Positions 1 through 12,825 of a DNA stretch of 64,000 bases are shown here, piece by piece (the stretch's first letter is position 1; every line of letters begins with the position of its first letter). The notes below the pieces were generated by a model. It had not been told where the DNA came from, ran no database searches, and saw only the letters and a program-made list of their open reading frames with translations. The position numbers and the translations under genes were made by a program. The stretch is from Adenanthera pavonina (taxonomy: Eukaryota > Streptophyta > Magnoliopsida > Fabales > Fabaceae), in assembly GCA_026686845.1 (NCBI GenBank), contig JAIVEN010000022.1, forward strand, positions 21,240,001 through 21,304,000, written 5' to 3'.

Positions 1-3000
1 GTTTAACATCGGAGTAATTAGATTAAATTCTATTGTGAAAAATTTAAGCAATTAAGAATGTGAGATGAAAACTAATTAAAAACTAAAATGCAAGAACTAA
101 AATGAGCTAAAAATGAAAACTAAAATGAACTAAATTACTAACTAAAATGCTAGTGGATTAATGCAAGAACTAAATACTATATAGATGAAAATGTAATGCA
201 AATGACTTTAACCTATATGTAAACTAACTAACTACAAGTTTTTGGGGGGATTTTGTGACTTGAAAATGTAAATGGGAAGTATAACAAACTTAACTAACAA
301 CTAATCTAATAAAATAATACTTAAATAAAAATGAATATGTAAAAGTGAAATGAAAGAATATAAAAAAAATGCAATGGTATAAGAGTGATGACGTAGTATA
401 ACTTGGAGAGGGTTCAATTTGACTCATCCTAAGAAAGTTAAAATATCTAGAGATGCGTAGAAAATTTACAAAAATGGGCATATACTATTTTGCGTGAAAA
501 ATGATAGAGGTTATTTTCCTAGTTGAACGGAAAAATGAGAAAATTATATTTTTGCCTCTAAGAAATTATAAAAATGACATCCATATCCCAAAATTATTAA
601 ATATTATCGGGAGAAAGAAATAGAAATGTCCTTGGGGAAAATTGCACCTAATGACCCAAAAGTGTCATAAATTATAATTTAACCTAGGTTAGGGGCAATT
701 TTATAAATATGTAAAATTACTGTTAGAATGAAGCCCTCGACGAGAGAAGTTCAATAGTATGTGGCATTGATGGTTAATGTTTAAGGATGAAGAAGTAATT
801 AGTGCTGAGTGTCCAAAAGTTATAGTAAACTGATAAAGTAAATTATGGGTCCCACTGTTGATTAAAAGTAATCGAGACAAGATATGAGTTATATATAGAT
901 ATCAGTTGGGATAGGATAATTAAGGAAATATAAAAATAAAATTGGAATAGTCCTGTAGCTCAAAAATGCTAAATTACTGTAAAAAACAGTTTTATCGGTA
1001 CAATTAAAAATTACCCGGTTTAAGATATATTTGGATCAGGAAAAATTGAGCAGTATGGGGACACTCAAATACCTCTCTTATGAGTGACATTCAGCAGCCC
1101 ATGTGATGAAAACCAATATTTTATTATTTTTTAGAATACTTCTTGAAGAAGTATTCAATAAAGTAAGTAAGATTAGTCAAAAAATGATTAAGGTTAATTA
1201 TGCAATTAATGAGATAATTAAGCCACATGATCACTCATTTTCCACTTCATCCTCATGAGTCTGCAGCAACCAAAAATCAGTGGAGAAAACGCAAGAAAGA
1301 AAGGGAGAAAAGAGAGAAAGAAGAAGAGAGAAAAAGAGGAAGCAAACTTGAAGGCTTGAAGAACAAAGTACAAGGAAAGTGTGCCATCCCTTCAAGCTAG
1401 TTTCTTAGGTTGCATGGTGTGGTTTCTTGGAGTCTTCCTCTTCTCCTTTCCATGTTAATATTCTGCCCAAACCCTAGAGGAACCAAGGAATGGATTTTGA
1501 TGCAATAAACTTAGAAGAAACACCAAACTATCAACCTAGGACATGATTTTGGAAGTAGTTGGGTGAGTTTCAAAACAAATCATTTTCTCTCCTTGTCTTG
1601 ATATTTTCGGTCAGAATAGAGCATCAATTTAGAGTTGAAATTTCATGTTTTTGATGTCAAAAATGAGTTCCTCATGGTGAAAAAACTTAGGAACAAGTAT
1701 TGATTTCAAGAAAAAGCCGAAGGAGAAAAAAAAAATGAAAATTTAGGGTTTAATTGGGACCTTATGAAACTACCCCTTGAATCAGTGGATTAAGTTGCTA
1801 ATTGATGATGTATTTAGGTTTGACAAAGCCTAAGGAAGCTTGTGGAAGTGTTAGAAAAAGGTGGAACCAAAGGAAAAGGCAAGAGGATTTACAAAGGTAG
1901 CATTATTTTCCTACTTGCATTATATTATCATACTTGCTTTGAATATGTTTGATGCTTTGTCATATGATTTTGATGTTGCCTTGTGATGTTTTTATGACAT
2001 TGGTTAAGTTGAATGAGGGGCTTTGAGACTCCAGGATGTCCATTTTTTAAAATGAAACTCTGCTGAAATTTTTGTGAAATCATATGACTTGAATGTGCAA
2101 GTATGTTTGATCAATGATTCTTCAATGTTTTTATGAAAATATGGTAATATGATTGCATGTATGGGTAATTGCTCCTAAGATTCTTTGAATCTCATCCCCT
2201 TCAATGACTAACCATGCTAGGAAGGAAACAATGGAAAAGAGCTAAGGAAGGAGCAAGAGGCATGAAGAAGAAAATGATGAATTGTTAATTGTGCCTTGTT
2301 TTACATGAAGTTGTAAAATAGTAAATATTATGTTAACATTGTAGAAAATGTATGAGAATTTCCATTTCGGGATATTGTATTGTGAGATTATATTCTACCA
2401 AGTTTCATACCAAAATGAGTTTATTTGCATGGGTTTTGGCAAGCAAATTTCAATATAGATGGAAACGGGGCATTTTCCAGATGTGTCTGATTAGTTCATC
2501 CTTGTTCAGTACTTAGTGTGAGGTTAGGTTTCTGGAATTTTTAAACCAGATAGAGGACATGTCAAGATTTAAAATGAAACCTAATTCACACCATTTGGAG
2601 TTGTATAAAATTAATGGTGATTTTTCAAATTTAAGGTTTAGAACAGGGCAGGAATGGGAAAATTGAAAACTGAAGGTTAGGTACTGGAAAATTTAAAAGA
2701 TAATATAAAATCATACATAGCTCCAAAAATTCAGTGGTTTAAATGTATAGAAAGGTATATGTTTTTGGTTTCATATGCCACTGATTTGGAGATAAATTGA
2801 GCTATATAATAGAAGATATGAAGTTTTTCCCAAAATTGTTCTAGTAAAATTTGAATTCTGACCCTTTGTGATTTAAGTTGAAGTTATGTCCTGTGTAAGT
2901 GAAATAAATGTATAAGAAAAATATGTCTATAATTAGACATGTATAGATTTCAAATGACATAAAGTATGCATAATTTGTGATAGAATAGAATGAAATATGA

Positions 3001-3354
3001 TTTTTCAAAAATGAGGTCAGAAAACTGGAAGATAGAAAAATGACCAAATGAACAGTAAATATCCAGGAAATTACTATACAAATTGGCTCAATGAAGTTCT
3101 TGTTTCATATTTTCCCATGTATATTTGAATTTAAGATAATTTTAGAGACTTTAATCAGTTCAAGATGATTTTTCTAGATTTAGTCATGAATTTTCAAAGT
3201 TTATCGGGTAAAATAGAGTTTTCTAAATGAACAGTATCCCAAATTTTGAAAAATTTTATTTTTATTATATTATGATTCTAGTTTCTAAATTATAATGAAA
3301 GACATCTAATATGATCTAATACATAGAAAATGGGCCCTAATATAAAGTGTTACA
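1..3354 (+). repeat. Probable gypsy-type LTR, left end outside window
   Basis: No coding capacity is visible. The stretch is AT-rich, with a purine-rich leader-like block at about 1,270-1,380 and terminates in GTGTTACA at 3,347-3,354. That is the same terminus as the complete LTR ending at 56,779 (both read TAAAGTGTTACA). I infer that it is the 3' part of a long LTR whose start lies left of the window. No internal domain or primer-binding site follows, so it is either a solo LTR or a truncated one. The interior has no alignment to the other LTRs that I could follow by eye, so family assignment is weak. Confidence 0.4.
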
Positions 3355-5039
3355 CAATTAATGTATTTAGCTTGGACAATTACCATGATCAATATATCAC
3401 AACCATTTAAGACTATTAGTTTTTCAAGAGTTGGATGCTCAACAAAGTTCCTAAGATGGCAACTCATTTAGGCAATTTTTCAAACATCTAACATGTAAGA
3501 ATATTGTGACAATTTATCAAGTATGTATGGCTTGCACAATGAGATCCATAATGAGACTTAAACTTTTAAGTCCATAAACCAATATCAATGTTAACATTCC
3601 CAATGCATCAATTAAGAATCAAATTATCTAAGTAACATATACAATGTAAATTAAGCAACCAAATTTAAAATTAAGGCAAAAGGAGACAATGTATAGATTT
3701 TGCCATAAATAATATGGTCTCACATTAACAAGATAAGCAATCATACAAGCTTTCAATCCACAATTCCAATTGGTCACAATACAATCCATCAATTTTCATC
3801 GATAATCAACCAATTAAACATCAATTTCAAGTCAAAATATTCAAGAACTCTATCTTAATTTAACTTAAAAATCGAAATAGAAAAGTGAAAGCGAAAGGAA
3901 TAATTAGCCCAAGTTCAAATTGATGTCCATTGCCCATTGTAGCTCCTTCAAGTTACTCTAAGTCCCCACCAAGCTTTACTCCTCCATAGTCACAAGCTCC
4001 CTCCTAGTCCTTCAATGGCAACCACTGTCAAGTAAAACCCAGCTAGAAAATGGAAGAGATTTGGTGGAAAGAAAGTAGGAGAAGGTGGAGGATGGATAAA
4101 AAATGGAGTGGGTGAGAAGGAAATAACTGAAAAATGGAAGAAATGGATGGGGATCGAGAGAGAAAGAGAGTTGGAGAACAAGGATGAAGCTTGTGTGTGG
4201 TGAGAGAGAGTGAGAGAACCAAAAGGGACTATTGGCTGTAGTTGGAAAAGAACGAGGATGGCCGAAAATGGAAGAGAAATTGAAAGGAAAATGAGGGAAT
4301 AAAGGAAAGAAGTTGAGAACGAGAGAGAGAGAGATGATGATGAAGGTGGGTGGCGGCCTCTATTTCAGAAAGGAAAGGGTTATTCCAAAAATGTTAAGAA
4401 AGAAAAGAGCAAGGGGCGTGTTTGGTTCCTGGAAATAAAGTAAGGAAATTGAGGTTAACTAATTACAAATAAAGGTAGATACAAATGGGTAGCTAAAAAA
4501 AAGGAAAAAAGGAAAGTTGGGGAAAGAAATTTGTCATAAAATTCCTCTTATCTGATGACCAAAATACCCCTTCAAAATTTTAATCTCCATAGATCATGAC
4601 TTGCAAGAAAATAATATATCAGATAAATTATATTTTCAATTAAATAAATGTAGATTAAATTTTAGTCCAAGAAAATTAAATTAATTATAGGATAAAAGTT
4701 AAACTCAATTTGGTGGAAAATTATGTTTTAGAATGATAAAAATAAAAGAAATAAAATACTAAAAAGAAAATTCTAAAACTCTTTGATAATTTTACCCCTA
4801 CATGAGTCAATTCTTAATCATTTTTTTAATCACAATTAAAGTACTAATGACTCATTATCACATTGAGAATTATTAAATAGAATAAACTAGGAAGAATTAA
4901 TTCCTTGAAATAATTTGGTAGATAGAAAATAACTAAATTTGAAACTGAATTTCCATAAATTATCCCAAAATTCTCATAAATCCAAAATTTAGCTAAAATT
5001 ATGAAAATCATCTAAAAATCTAAAATTAATTGAAATTAA
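3355..5039. other. Unassigned repetitive noncoding DNA
   Basis: There is no gene. The + strand is strongly purine-rich from about 4,040 to 4,370 (GAGAGA runs), which on the minus strand looks like the pyrimidine-rich leader seen in the minus-oriented gypsy LTR at 42-44 kb. A degraded minus-strand LTR is the likeliest origin, but I see no terminus. The remainder (4,550-5,035) is very AT-rich without structure that I can name. Confidence 0.35.
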
Positions 5040-7803
5040 TTATTAAAACCACTAAGTATGGGGGATAAAAATAGTGAAAACTTGGGAGTTATCAAATTGT
5101 GCAACATTGGAGAGAGAGATGAAAAAGGGAAAAAAAAGAAAATCTCCCACACTGCGGCAAGATCCCTCGCACCGTGGGGGGAAAGCGAAATTGGGCCAGT
5201 GGTCTTGAAGACAAAAAGCACTGACACCGCGGCACCAGTAACCTCCACCGCGACACCTTGTCAGGAACTCTATTTTTAAATAACGCAATCGATTCATCAA
5301 AATGGGGGGAAAATGGAGGAGAACACCATCTTTGCTATGTTTGAGGTTTGGTGATTAGAAATATGTTTTGGATGCTTGGGAAGGCTTCAATCCTTAAGAA
5401 TAGTTGGTTTTCTCATAATCATATTCTTCTTTTTCATGCTTTGTAGAAGATATTCATGGGTCTTATTGGATAGTCAAATTTCTGGTGGTTATGGCCAAAA
5501 CTTTCAAGTTTAAATACTTCAACGATGTGCTATTGTGTGTAGATAAGCCTTGGGTTATGGATTTTTGTGGATTATTGTTTATTTCTCCAAACCCTAGTCT
5601 ATAAACTTTGGGATTTATTGATGTCTGAACTTGGTTAGGTTTAAATATGAAATTATGGATTGTTTTGAGTATAAAGATGTTTGAATATGGTATTACTAAG
5701 TTGGCTTCATTAGATCTATGCTTGGGATACTAATTTGAGCTTGACTAGAGGTTGTGACTTATCTTGATATATGTGTTTGATGTTTATATAGGATGTACGC
5801 TTACTTGGTTGAAGTATCTATACCCCAAGGAGTTGTTTGGATGTGACAAAATCAATGGTAAGTGGTTAGTGTGTGATATGGTGAAATTGGGTCTCTTAGG
5901 CACTAAGTAGTCTTGGGTAAATTCTTACGGCTTTATTGGAGTTTGTTGAATGTTTGGGCTTTGGTTTGGTATCGAATACTACCTAATTAACTCGGATTGT
6001 ATGTTTCTTATGTGTGGTAGTTGGTGATCCTTTGCTCTACCTAAGTGTTGAAAGTGTGCGGCAACTCAAGGTAATCGAGGAGTAACAATTATTTTTCATA
6101 TATGTTTAAAAATTTTTCATGATATGCACAATGAATCATGGCAAGTAAGTTTTTTCAAACCTTTGTTCCTTGGGAATCATGATAGGAAAAATGGCAACGG
6201 TAGTATATATATATGTATAGATGTATACATGAATGTAAGTATAAAGACACTACATAAACATGATGGTATTAATGATGATGGAAATGGTTTTGGATATATT
6301 TGTTACTATTGTTCATCCCCACATGATATCTTGTGTGACAGTATTATGCTAGCATGGTAATGATGATAATAATGATTGTGCATGATAATTACATGTTGGC
6401 ATAGTATGAAAGGCATTATCACTCTGATCATGCATGTTGATCATTGGATGGATGGATGATGATGTCTTGTTATACCATGTGATATACCGATCCATTGGTG
6501 GGACATTTGATGCCTCATGTCTAGGTGGTAAGGTTGATATGTATCTATACCACTATATCATCATCCTCTGGCTAGGAAAATCCAGGTGGCAGTGGATTAG
6601 GGATGTATCTTCCCTAAATCACCACTAATTCGGGTGGTCTAGGGGAAAGGGAACGATGGTCTACTCATTAGTGGAATGATCTTTGGTTAGGTTATGACTA
6701 GTGGTAGTGAGCTTAATAGTGCCTTGGAATTTGCTTTCACTGGTTGTTCGAAGGGGCTATTGATTAGAGTTACCTATGATGGTAATTAGCTCATGGTTTC
6801 TACTGTAATTGTTATGGGTGCTGCAAATCATGTGCATAGGATTACGCATAATACATATTGCATGTGTGTATTTGTTTATTGATTCCTTGTATTTGACTAA
6901 TATTAGACTATGGTGTTTGTAATTGTTTTATAAAAGAAAGCTTTTGATTATAAGTTGCCCCTAGTTACTAGGATATTTGTCTCACCCTCGTTGATACCCC
7001 TTTTCAAGAAAGGATTCTAGTACTAGCAGGATGGCATGGCAACCAAGGTAGGTTCTCCCTTAGTTGGTGCATAGGATAATCGAGTATTCACCTGTGGTAT
7101 GTGTTTGTTTGAGAGCACTTGTTTTGTATATATATATAGTATTGTGCCAAGTGTGGTTTATGACTGGATGCCATTTGTTATGATACCTTGTATGTCCTCT
7201 AGGTTATCCTTGAATCCTTATCTCTATTGCTTGTCTCTTGACATCTTGTTTCGTAGATGTTTAAGGCTAGAACATGTATAATTGAATAGGTAGTGAATTG
7301 TGAAGTTATAACCTTGGTGGTTACCATCTGTTCCTAGCCATATGCCCATTCATTGTTTTTGAGAGATTGGGTCTAGGGTATTGGTTGCCCATGTATACAT
7401 TGGTGAATTGAAGCTGCATATGTGGCCATGCAGGGGTTTCAGAGTATCTAGTGGAAAAATGGTATGTCACTTGACAGGTGAGATTGGGGTTCAAGGGAGT
7501 TAAAATCTAAGAAAGTGGTTTTCTTGGGGTGTCACCTTCTTAAACCATATCTTTGTGTTATTGGTGACTTGTTAGGAAATGTTGGTGACTAAAAGGTCAA
7601 TAAGATGAGATTGGGAGGTATTGGAGTCAAGTTTTGTTTTAAAAGTAACCATTTTGGTCAAAGGTGTCCAAAATCTCTATACAGAGGAATTCTAAGACAA
7701 GGTTGATGTCTATGGATAGAGGAGGTAGGAAGTGACTTGTAGAAATTGGAATCATGCCATTAGAGGTCCAATTGGAGAGTTATGTGAGTCTGGCGAGAAA
7801 GGT
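5040..7803 (+). mobile_element. Degraded gypsy-type LTR, plus orientation, both ends lost
   Basis: The order of landmarks matches the complete plus-strand LTR at 54,357-56,779. First comes a GC-rich block with CCGCGG-like words (5,150-5,270), then the leader, then a microsatellite-rich centre. Near the 3' side there is a run reading GATGTCTATGGATAGAGG (7,705-7,722), matching GGTGTCTATGGATAGAG of the other LTR. Neither a TGTAACACC start nor a GTGTTACA end is present. The right side breaks at about 7,803, where CACTA-type subterminal repeats begin. Short reading frames here are not conserved and are not annotated as genes. Confidence 0.5.
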
Positions 7804-8620
7804 CACTCAGTTTTTTAGAAAAACATCAATCTTTCTACAACTGTTTCTAAGAAAAAAGTCGTAAAAAGCTTAGCTTTTTATGGTCGTTCTTTGAACAACA
7901 GTTGTAGAAAGTTTTACTTTAAAATTAAAAAAAAAACTTCTAATATCTATCTCGCTTTTTAAAAAATAATTGTAATTGGTATAGCATTTTATGGTTATTT
8001 ATTAAATGATAATGGTAAAAAAGATAATAATTATTTTTTTTTTTGAAATAAAAATTGTATTTTTATTTATTTTAAAATAAAATGAAGTCATGATTTTTAA
8101 TTAAAAATATAATTTTAAATTAAAAAAATACAATGATTTAGATAAAAAAATGTTGTATATTTATTTACTTTCTAAAATCAAAATGTAATGCTTTATTTTT
8201 AAATTTAAAAAATTTGAAGTTTTTAATGGTTATTTTTTAGAAGAGTATCTAGTGAAAAATTTTCAATTAAAAAGAATAATTTATTTATTTATTTTTAGGT
8301 GTTTTAGGCTAATAGGAAGATCTTTCTACGGCTGTTGTTAAAAAAAGCCATAGAAAGATCAATGTTTAATTTAAAATTAAAATAAAACTTCAAATGCATA
8401 TCTAGTTTTTAAAAAATAATTGTAATTGGTGAAGTATTATATGGTTATTTGTTAAGAAATAATGGTAGAAAAGATCATAGTTATTTGCTTTTTTAAATAA
8501 ACATATTATTTTTCAAAATAACATAAAGTCAAGGTTTTTAATTAACAATTTATTTTAACTTAAAAAAAATATTTTATCTTAGAAAATTCAATGTCTTGGA
8601 TTAAAAAATGTTATATATTT
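7804..8620 (+). mobile_element. CACTA transposon left subterminal region
   Basis: Starting with CACT at 7,804, the sequence carries repeated inverted pairs of the type 'TTTCTACAACTGTTT ... ACAGTTGTAGAAAG' and 'TTTCTACGGCTGTT ... AGCCATAGAAAG'. These are the same word family found next to the right terminus at 41.6-42.09 kb. Two diverged copies of a roughly 480-bp unit lie in tandem (about 7,835-8,310 and 8,315-8,620). The putative terminal repeat is only partly similar to that of the right end, and the flanking 3-bp TSD does not match (GGT against AAA). The exact left end is therefore uncertain. Confidence 0.5.
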
Positions 8621-10207
8621 TGTAAGGTTTAGCTGATCACCTAACGAGGTGAATTGGGCGATGTAAGATTTTTGGCCTTTTCGGAGCACAACCTAATTTT
8701 ACTAAGAGATGCAGTAGATCAGGGATGAATAGAGTATGATGATGATATAGATGAAATAAAAAAGTGAAGCATCAGCCACAAAAATTTACATTGCTTCGAC
8801 CCAAATCACTTGGTCTATGTCCAATCTCTAAATCACCGTTTTTGTTCTAATTTCAAAAACTGAAATTAGAATTTCAAAGATCAAAATTCCAATTTCAGAG
8901 ACCAAAATTCATCTATAAGATAGGCATGTTTAAACCTTTGCGACTTTTATTCGAAATTAGAATTTCAAATACCGAAATTAAAATTTCAGAGATCGAAATT
9001 TATCTATCAAAGATAGAAATTCGTCTATCAAAGAGATAAGTTCAAACCTTTGTGACTTTTGTTCGAAATTAGAATTTCAAAGATTGAAATTAGAATTTTA
9101 GAGACCAAAATTCATCTATTAGAGAGGCATGTTCAAACCTCTACAACTTTTGTTCAAAATTAGAATTTTAGAGACTGAAATATGTTTATCAGAGACTGAA
9201 ATTCATCTATCAGATAGGCATGTTCAAACCTTTGACTTTTGTTCAAAATTAGAATTTTAAAAATTGAAATTAGAATTTCAGAGACCAAAATTAGAATTCC
9301 AGAGACTGAAATTTGAATTTCAAAGACCGAAATTCGTCTATTAGATTGGCATGGTCAAACCTCTAGAACTTTTGTTTGAAATTAGAATTTAGAGACCAAA
9401 ATTCTTCTATCAGAGAGGCATGTTCAAACCTCTACGACTTTTGATCGAAATTAGAATTTTAGAGATTGAAATTAGAATTTCACAGATCGAAATTCTAATT
9501 TCAGAGACCAAAATTCATCTATTAGAGAGGTATATTCAAACATCTATGACTTTTGTTTGAAATTAGAATTTCAAAGACCGAAATTAGAATTTTAGAGACC
9601 AAAATTCTTCTATCAAAGAGGCATGTTCAAATCTCTACGACTTTTGATCGAAATTAGAATTTTAGGGACTGAAAATAGAATTTCAGAGATCAAAATTCAA
9701 ATTTCAGAGGCCAAAATTCGTCTATTAGAGAGGCATGTTCAAACCTCTACGACTTTTATTCGAAATTAGAATTTCAAAGACCGAAATTAGAATTTTAGAG
9801 ACCAAAATTTGTCTGTTAGAAACCGAAATTCATCTATCAAAGGGGCATGTTCAAACCTCTATGACTTTTGTTTGAAATTAGAATTTCAAAGACTAAAATT
9901 AGAATTTCAGAGACCAAAATTCCTTTATCAGAGACTAAAATTCATCTATCAGAGGCATATTCAAACCTCTGTGACTTTTGTACACTTTTATAACTATGTT
10001 TAGCCCAAAATTTGAATTTCAAATTTAAAATTCGTCTATAAGAGATAAAACCTCTGTAACTTCAAATTTCAATAAGTAAAGTGTGAATTTTGCACAAAAT
10101 GAACATGAATCATAAGCAAAATTTGTTTGTTAGCTAATATTTCTCAATTGTAACACATGCTAATATTAGATTTACTTAATCTAACTTGTTTAAAATTTAT
10201 GGTAACA
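8621..10207 (-). mobile_element. Diverged Sirevirus-type solo LTR inserted in CACTA left arm
   Basis: At 8,785-8,829 lies the reverse complement of the conserved U5 block of the Sirevirus LTRs in this window (GGACATAGACCAAGTG against GGATGTAGGTCAAGTG). At 8,649-8,660 GGTGAATTGGGC matches the GGTGAATTGGGA that sits near the end of those LTRs. Behind it comes a long array of AAATTAGAATTTC and AAATTCATCTATCAGAG words, counterparts of AAATTCGAATTTC and AAATTCGTCTGTCAGAG in the Sirevirus LTRs. The start TGTAAGG (8,621) and the end at about 10,207 are guesses, because no TSD is visible. Confidence 0.5.
8846..10075. repeat. Composite tandem array, about 11 units
   Basis: The phrase GGCATGTTCAAACCTCTACG (or variants) followed by ACTTTTGTTCGAAATTAG recurs about 11 times, at roughly 8,924, 9,048, 9,126, 9,215, 9,347, 9,417, 9,530, 9,623, 9,732, 9,845 and 9,955. 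Spacing varies from about 70 to 130 bp. The variation comes from differing numbers of a short subunit of about 21-25 bp (AAATTAGAATTTCAGAGACC). It forms the body of the diverged LTR around it. Confidence 0.8.
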
Positions 10208-12299
10208 AGATTAAGTAAATTAAAAAAATTAAAACTATTAAAATTAAAATGAAATCTTTTTATTTTTTAAATTAAACAAATTAGGCTTCCTACTACTGTT
10301 TTCTTAAAAATAGTTGTAGAAAGACATAAAAAGAAATCCTTTTATATTTTAAATTAAAAAATTAGGCTTATATGGCTTTTTTTGAAAAATAGCCATAGAA
10401 AGACATTATTTCCCACAGGCTTTAGGTGCCTTCGCATTTTCTTTATTTTTGGTTCCTCGTTCTTTAGCTCCCAGACTCAAATGCTCCCTTGAAAACCCTT
10501 CAGAAATTTCGCACTCAAACTCTCGAGGCTCCCTAAAGCAAACCTACAACGTGTCTTCATTCCTATTCACATGTAGTGCTCAAGCCAAATTTAGGCACCT
10601 TCATTTTCATTTCAGGGGGAATAGGGAATAGGGAAGGGAAGGGAAGGCAAGGATCTTCCAGGTAAACACATCTTCTCTTCTCTACACTTCAATAATTGAT
10701 AAAAATTTAGTATTTTTTGGTTGCTTTGCATTTTCTAGTTGTGAATGAACTCTATCTCTCTCCACATTGTTCTCAGGTCATTCATTGGTTCGCTTCCCTA
10801 CCAGACTTCATTTCCATTTTGTTCCCCTTCCGTTTGCATTTTCATTTTTAGCTTGCCACATTTCATTCTCCATCCCGTTTGCATTTTCATTTTGGGTTTG
10901 ATTCATTTTGTTTTCCTTCGTTTCTAGGTTTGCTAGTTCAGCTCATTCTCCATTTTCGGAACCTTTATTTCCATTTCAAAGTGAATAGGGAAGGCAAGGG
11001 CTCTTCAAGGTAAACCCATCTTTTTCTCTTCTCCTATACTTCAATAATTGATAAAAATTTCAGTAATTTGTGGTTGTTGTGCATTTTCTGGTTATGAACA
11101 AACTCCCTCTCTCTCCACATTGTGTGGGTCTGGCTTGTTTCCTCCTAAGTTTGCGAGTTAAATCCAAGCTATAATAAGCAGACTAATTTCACTAACCAAA
11201 CTTTTGCTGAAATGCCTATTCCAAAGAGTTAATAGTATAACGTGAAAAGCTTTTGCTTTTACTTTCCGCTTCCCATAGTGATGAAAAAAATGAACATAGA
11301 TACTTTGAACCATAAGATATTGGTGAATGCAGGTGCTAGAATGATAAAAAAAACAAACATGGATACTTCAAGAAACACTAGTAGGGTGATAGAGTAACAG
11401 AGAACTATACATCAAGAGGTTATTTGGAAGTACTTATTGATAAACCTAGAGATATCATCAACATTGTCAATCTATTCATCATTTGGGCCAAACTTGACAT
11501 GCACACCAAGGCCACCATCATCTGGTATAAGATATATCAAATGTTTGGAAGGAAGAACTTTGTTATTTGACAATGTGAAGTAGCAACCTTGTGCGTAATA
11601 GGTTAAAGGCATAACCCCACTACTCTGTAGCATAGTAAATCTCTTTGCAAGAGTAGGGGCTAATTGAAATCTCTGAAGGGCAGTAAATCTCTTTACAACC
11701 CCATTACTCTATAGGGTAGTAAATTTGTAGAGTAGAAACTTCGTAAAAAAAAAAAAAACCTTCTTTGATTCTCTACTAGTACAATATGAAAATCTTGCAA
11801 CATCATATATATCTAGCTAACCTTAGTAATTACACAAGATCAATGCTGCTTCAAGATAATCTCACCTGTATGTATTATATTATATATATATATATTAACT
11901 ACACATCCATCCTCAACATGTATGTGTATATATATATATATTTGTAATGCTTCTTTGGAAGTTAGAAAAAGTGTAACACCTTTTTTTTGTTAGGACACCT
12001 GAAGCTAGAGACTAATTGAAACAAGGTGTTTAGCATGAAGGTCTTTAGATATCATTTTCTCTTTAAAGTTTTATGATTCTGTATTACCAACCAGTTTTGT
12101 TATATTTCATTTACCATTTCTCTTTTATTGTAGCATAATAGCTATTGTAGCACCCAAAGATTTTCGTGATGTAGTTCATCTGTAAGTATATATTTGTGTA
12201 AAACTTTGGTTTGTGATCACATGTGACATATCAAATAGATTTTAGTCTATAATTTACTTTCTTCCATGTGTTTGATTATAGGGCTATGAAGACATAACA
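10208..12299 (+). other. CACTA noncoding 5' region with leader-like segment
   Basis: CACTA subterminal words recur at 10,290-10,410 (TAGTTGTAGAAAGAC, AGCCATAGAAAGAC). From 10,430 the sequence becomes pyrimidine-rich and ends in AG|GTAAAC at about 10,660, like a transcript leader with a splice donor. The rest (11,130-12,299) is AT-rich, with a poly-A stretch at 11,745 and TA repeats near 11,880-11,945. I found no TNP2-type transposase coding sequence here. Confidence 0.4.
10627..11123 (+). repeat. Duplicated leader segment (two copies about 356 bp apart)
   Basis: About 143 bp at 10,627-10,770 recur at 10,983-11,123. Both start with GAATAGGGAAGG and carry AGGTAAACNCATCTT, then CTTCAATAATTGATAAAAATTT and CTCTCTCCACATTGT. 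The copies differ by several substitutions and small indels. The spacer between them is itself TTTGCATTTTCATTTT-rich. Each copy contains the same potential splice donor. Confidence 0.75.
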
Positions 12300-12704
12300 A
12301 ATAAGGGATGGGAAACATAGACAAGAGGCCCAAAAAACATAATAGAAATACCCAAATGTACATATGTAGTTTTATCCTAACCTTAAAGGAAATTAATCCA
12401 AGTATCTTGATTTTGCTCATCTTCTTTGTTGATTTATATATCGTTGCCAGCCTAGGGAATAAAGTGTGGCTACTATGTTATGAGAGAAATGTACGACATA
12501 ATTACTGGTAATGTTATTGACTCATTGGATAAGGTAATTATATTATCTATAACTTAGTTTTTTTCCTTATGACTGGTTCCTATATGAGTTATGTTGATAT
12601 AAGTTTTAAACTTGCAGCACTTCAATGATGACCGTCCCTATCTCCAGCAAGAAATTGACCACATTCAGAACATGTGGTCAAAATTTCTTTTTCGATTCAT
12701 TTGA
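12300..12704 (+). pseudogene. C-terminal remnant of a CACTA Ulp1-like (C48) cysteine protease
   Basis: Three exon remnants can be read. At 12,306-12,360 a basic segment is broken by two stops. At 12,456-12,533 there is the catalytic cysteine box CGYYVMREMYDIITG, with Cys codon 12,465-12,467. After an AG acceptor at 12,616-12,617 the last exon (12,618-12,704) reads HFNDDRPYLQQEIDHIQNMW and ends in a TGA. Plant CACTA and related elements commonly carry such SUMO-protease-like genes. The part with the catalytic His is missing upstream, and the next gene starts only about 120 bp downstream. This tail therefore belongs to a different or rearranged copy from the protease at 14.3-40.1 kb. It is inactive. 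Confidence 0.7.
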
Positions 12705-12825
12705 ATATATTTTGTTATTAGATAGATTAGTCCAAGCAGAAACCCTATTGGACCTAATAGGATCCGATTTTAGAGTTTTGTTGCCTAAGTTGGATGCAGT
12801 AAGGCGAGCATCCTGTTGAATGATT

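Noticed and set aside
4410..4440. GGGCGTGTTTGGTTC, similar to the start of some MITEs (also AGGGCTTGTTCAGTG at 53,742)
   Set aside because: No inverted partner or TSD was found within 1 kb at either place.
5036..5300. Overlapping short frames in the GC-rich block
   Set aside because: They are produced by the GC-rich LTR segment and are not conserved in the related LTRs.
8846..10075. CRISPR-like appearance of regularly spaced short repeats
   Set aside because: Spacers are not unique, units vary in length, and the context is a plant LTR. It is a tandem array.
11370..11400. AACACTAGTAGGG as a CACTA left terminus
   Set aside because: No subterminal repeats follow it, and the terminus does not match the right end at 42,087.
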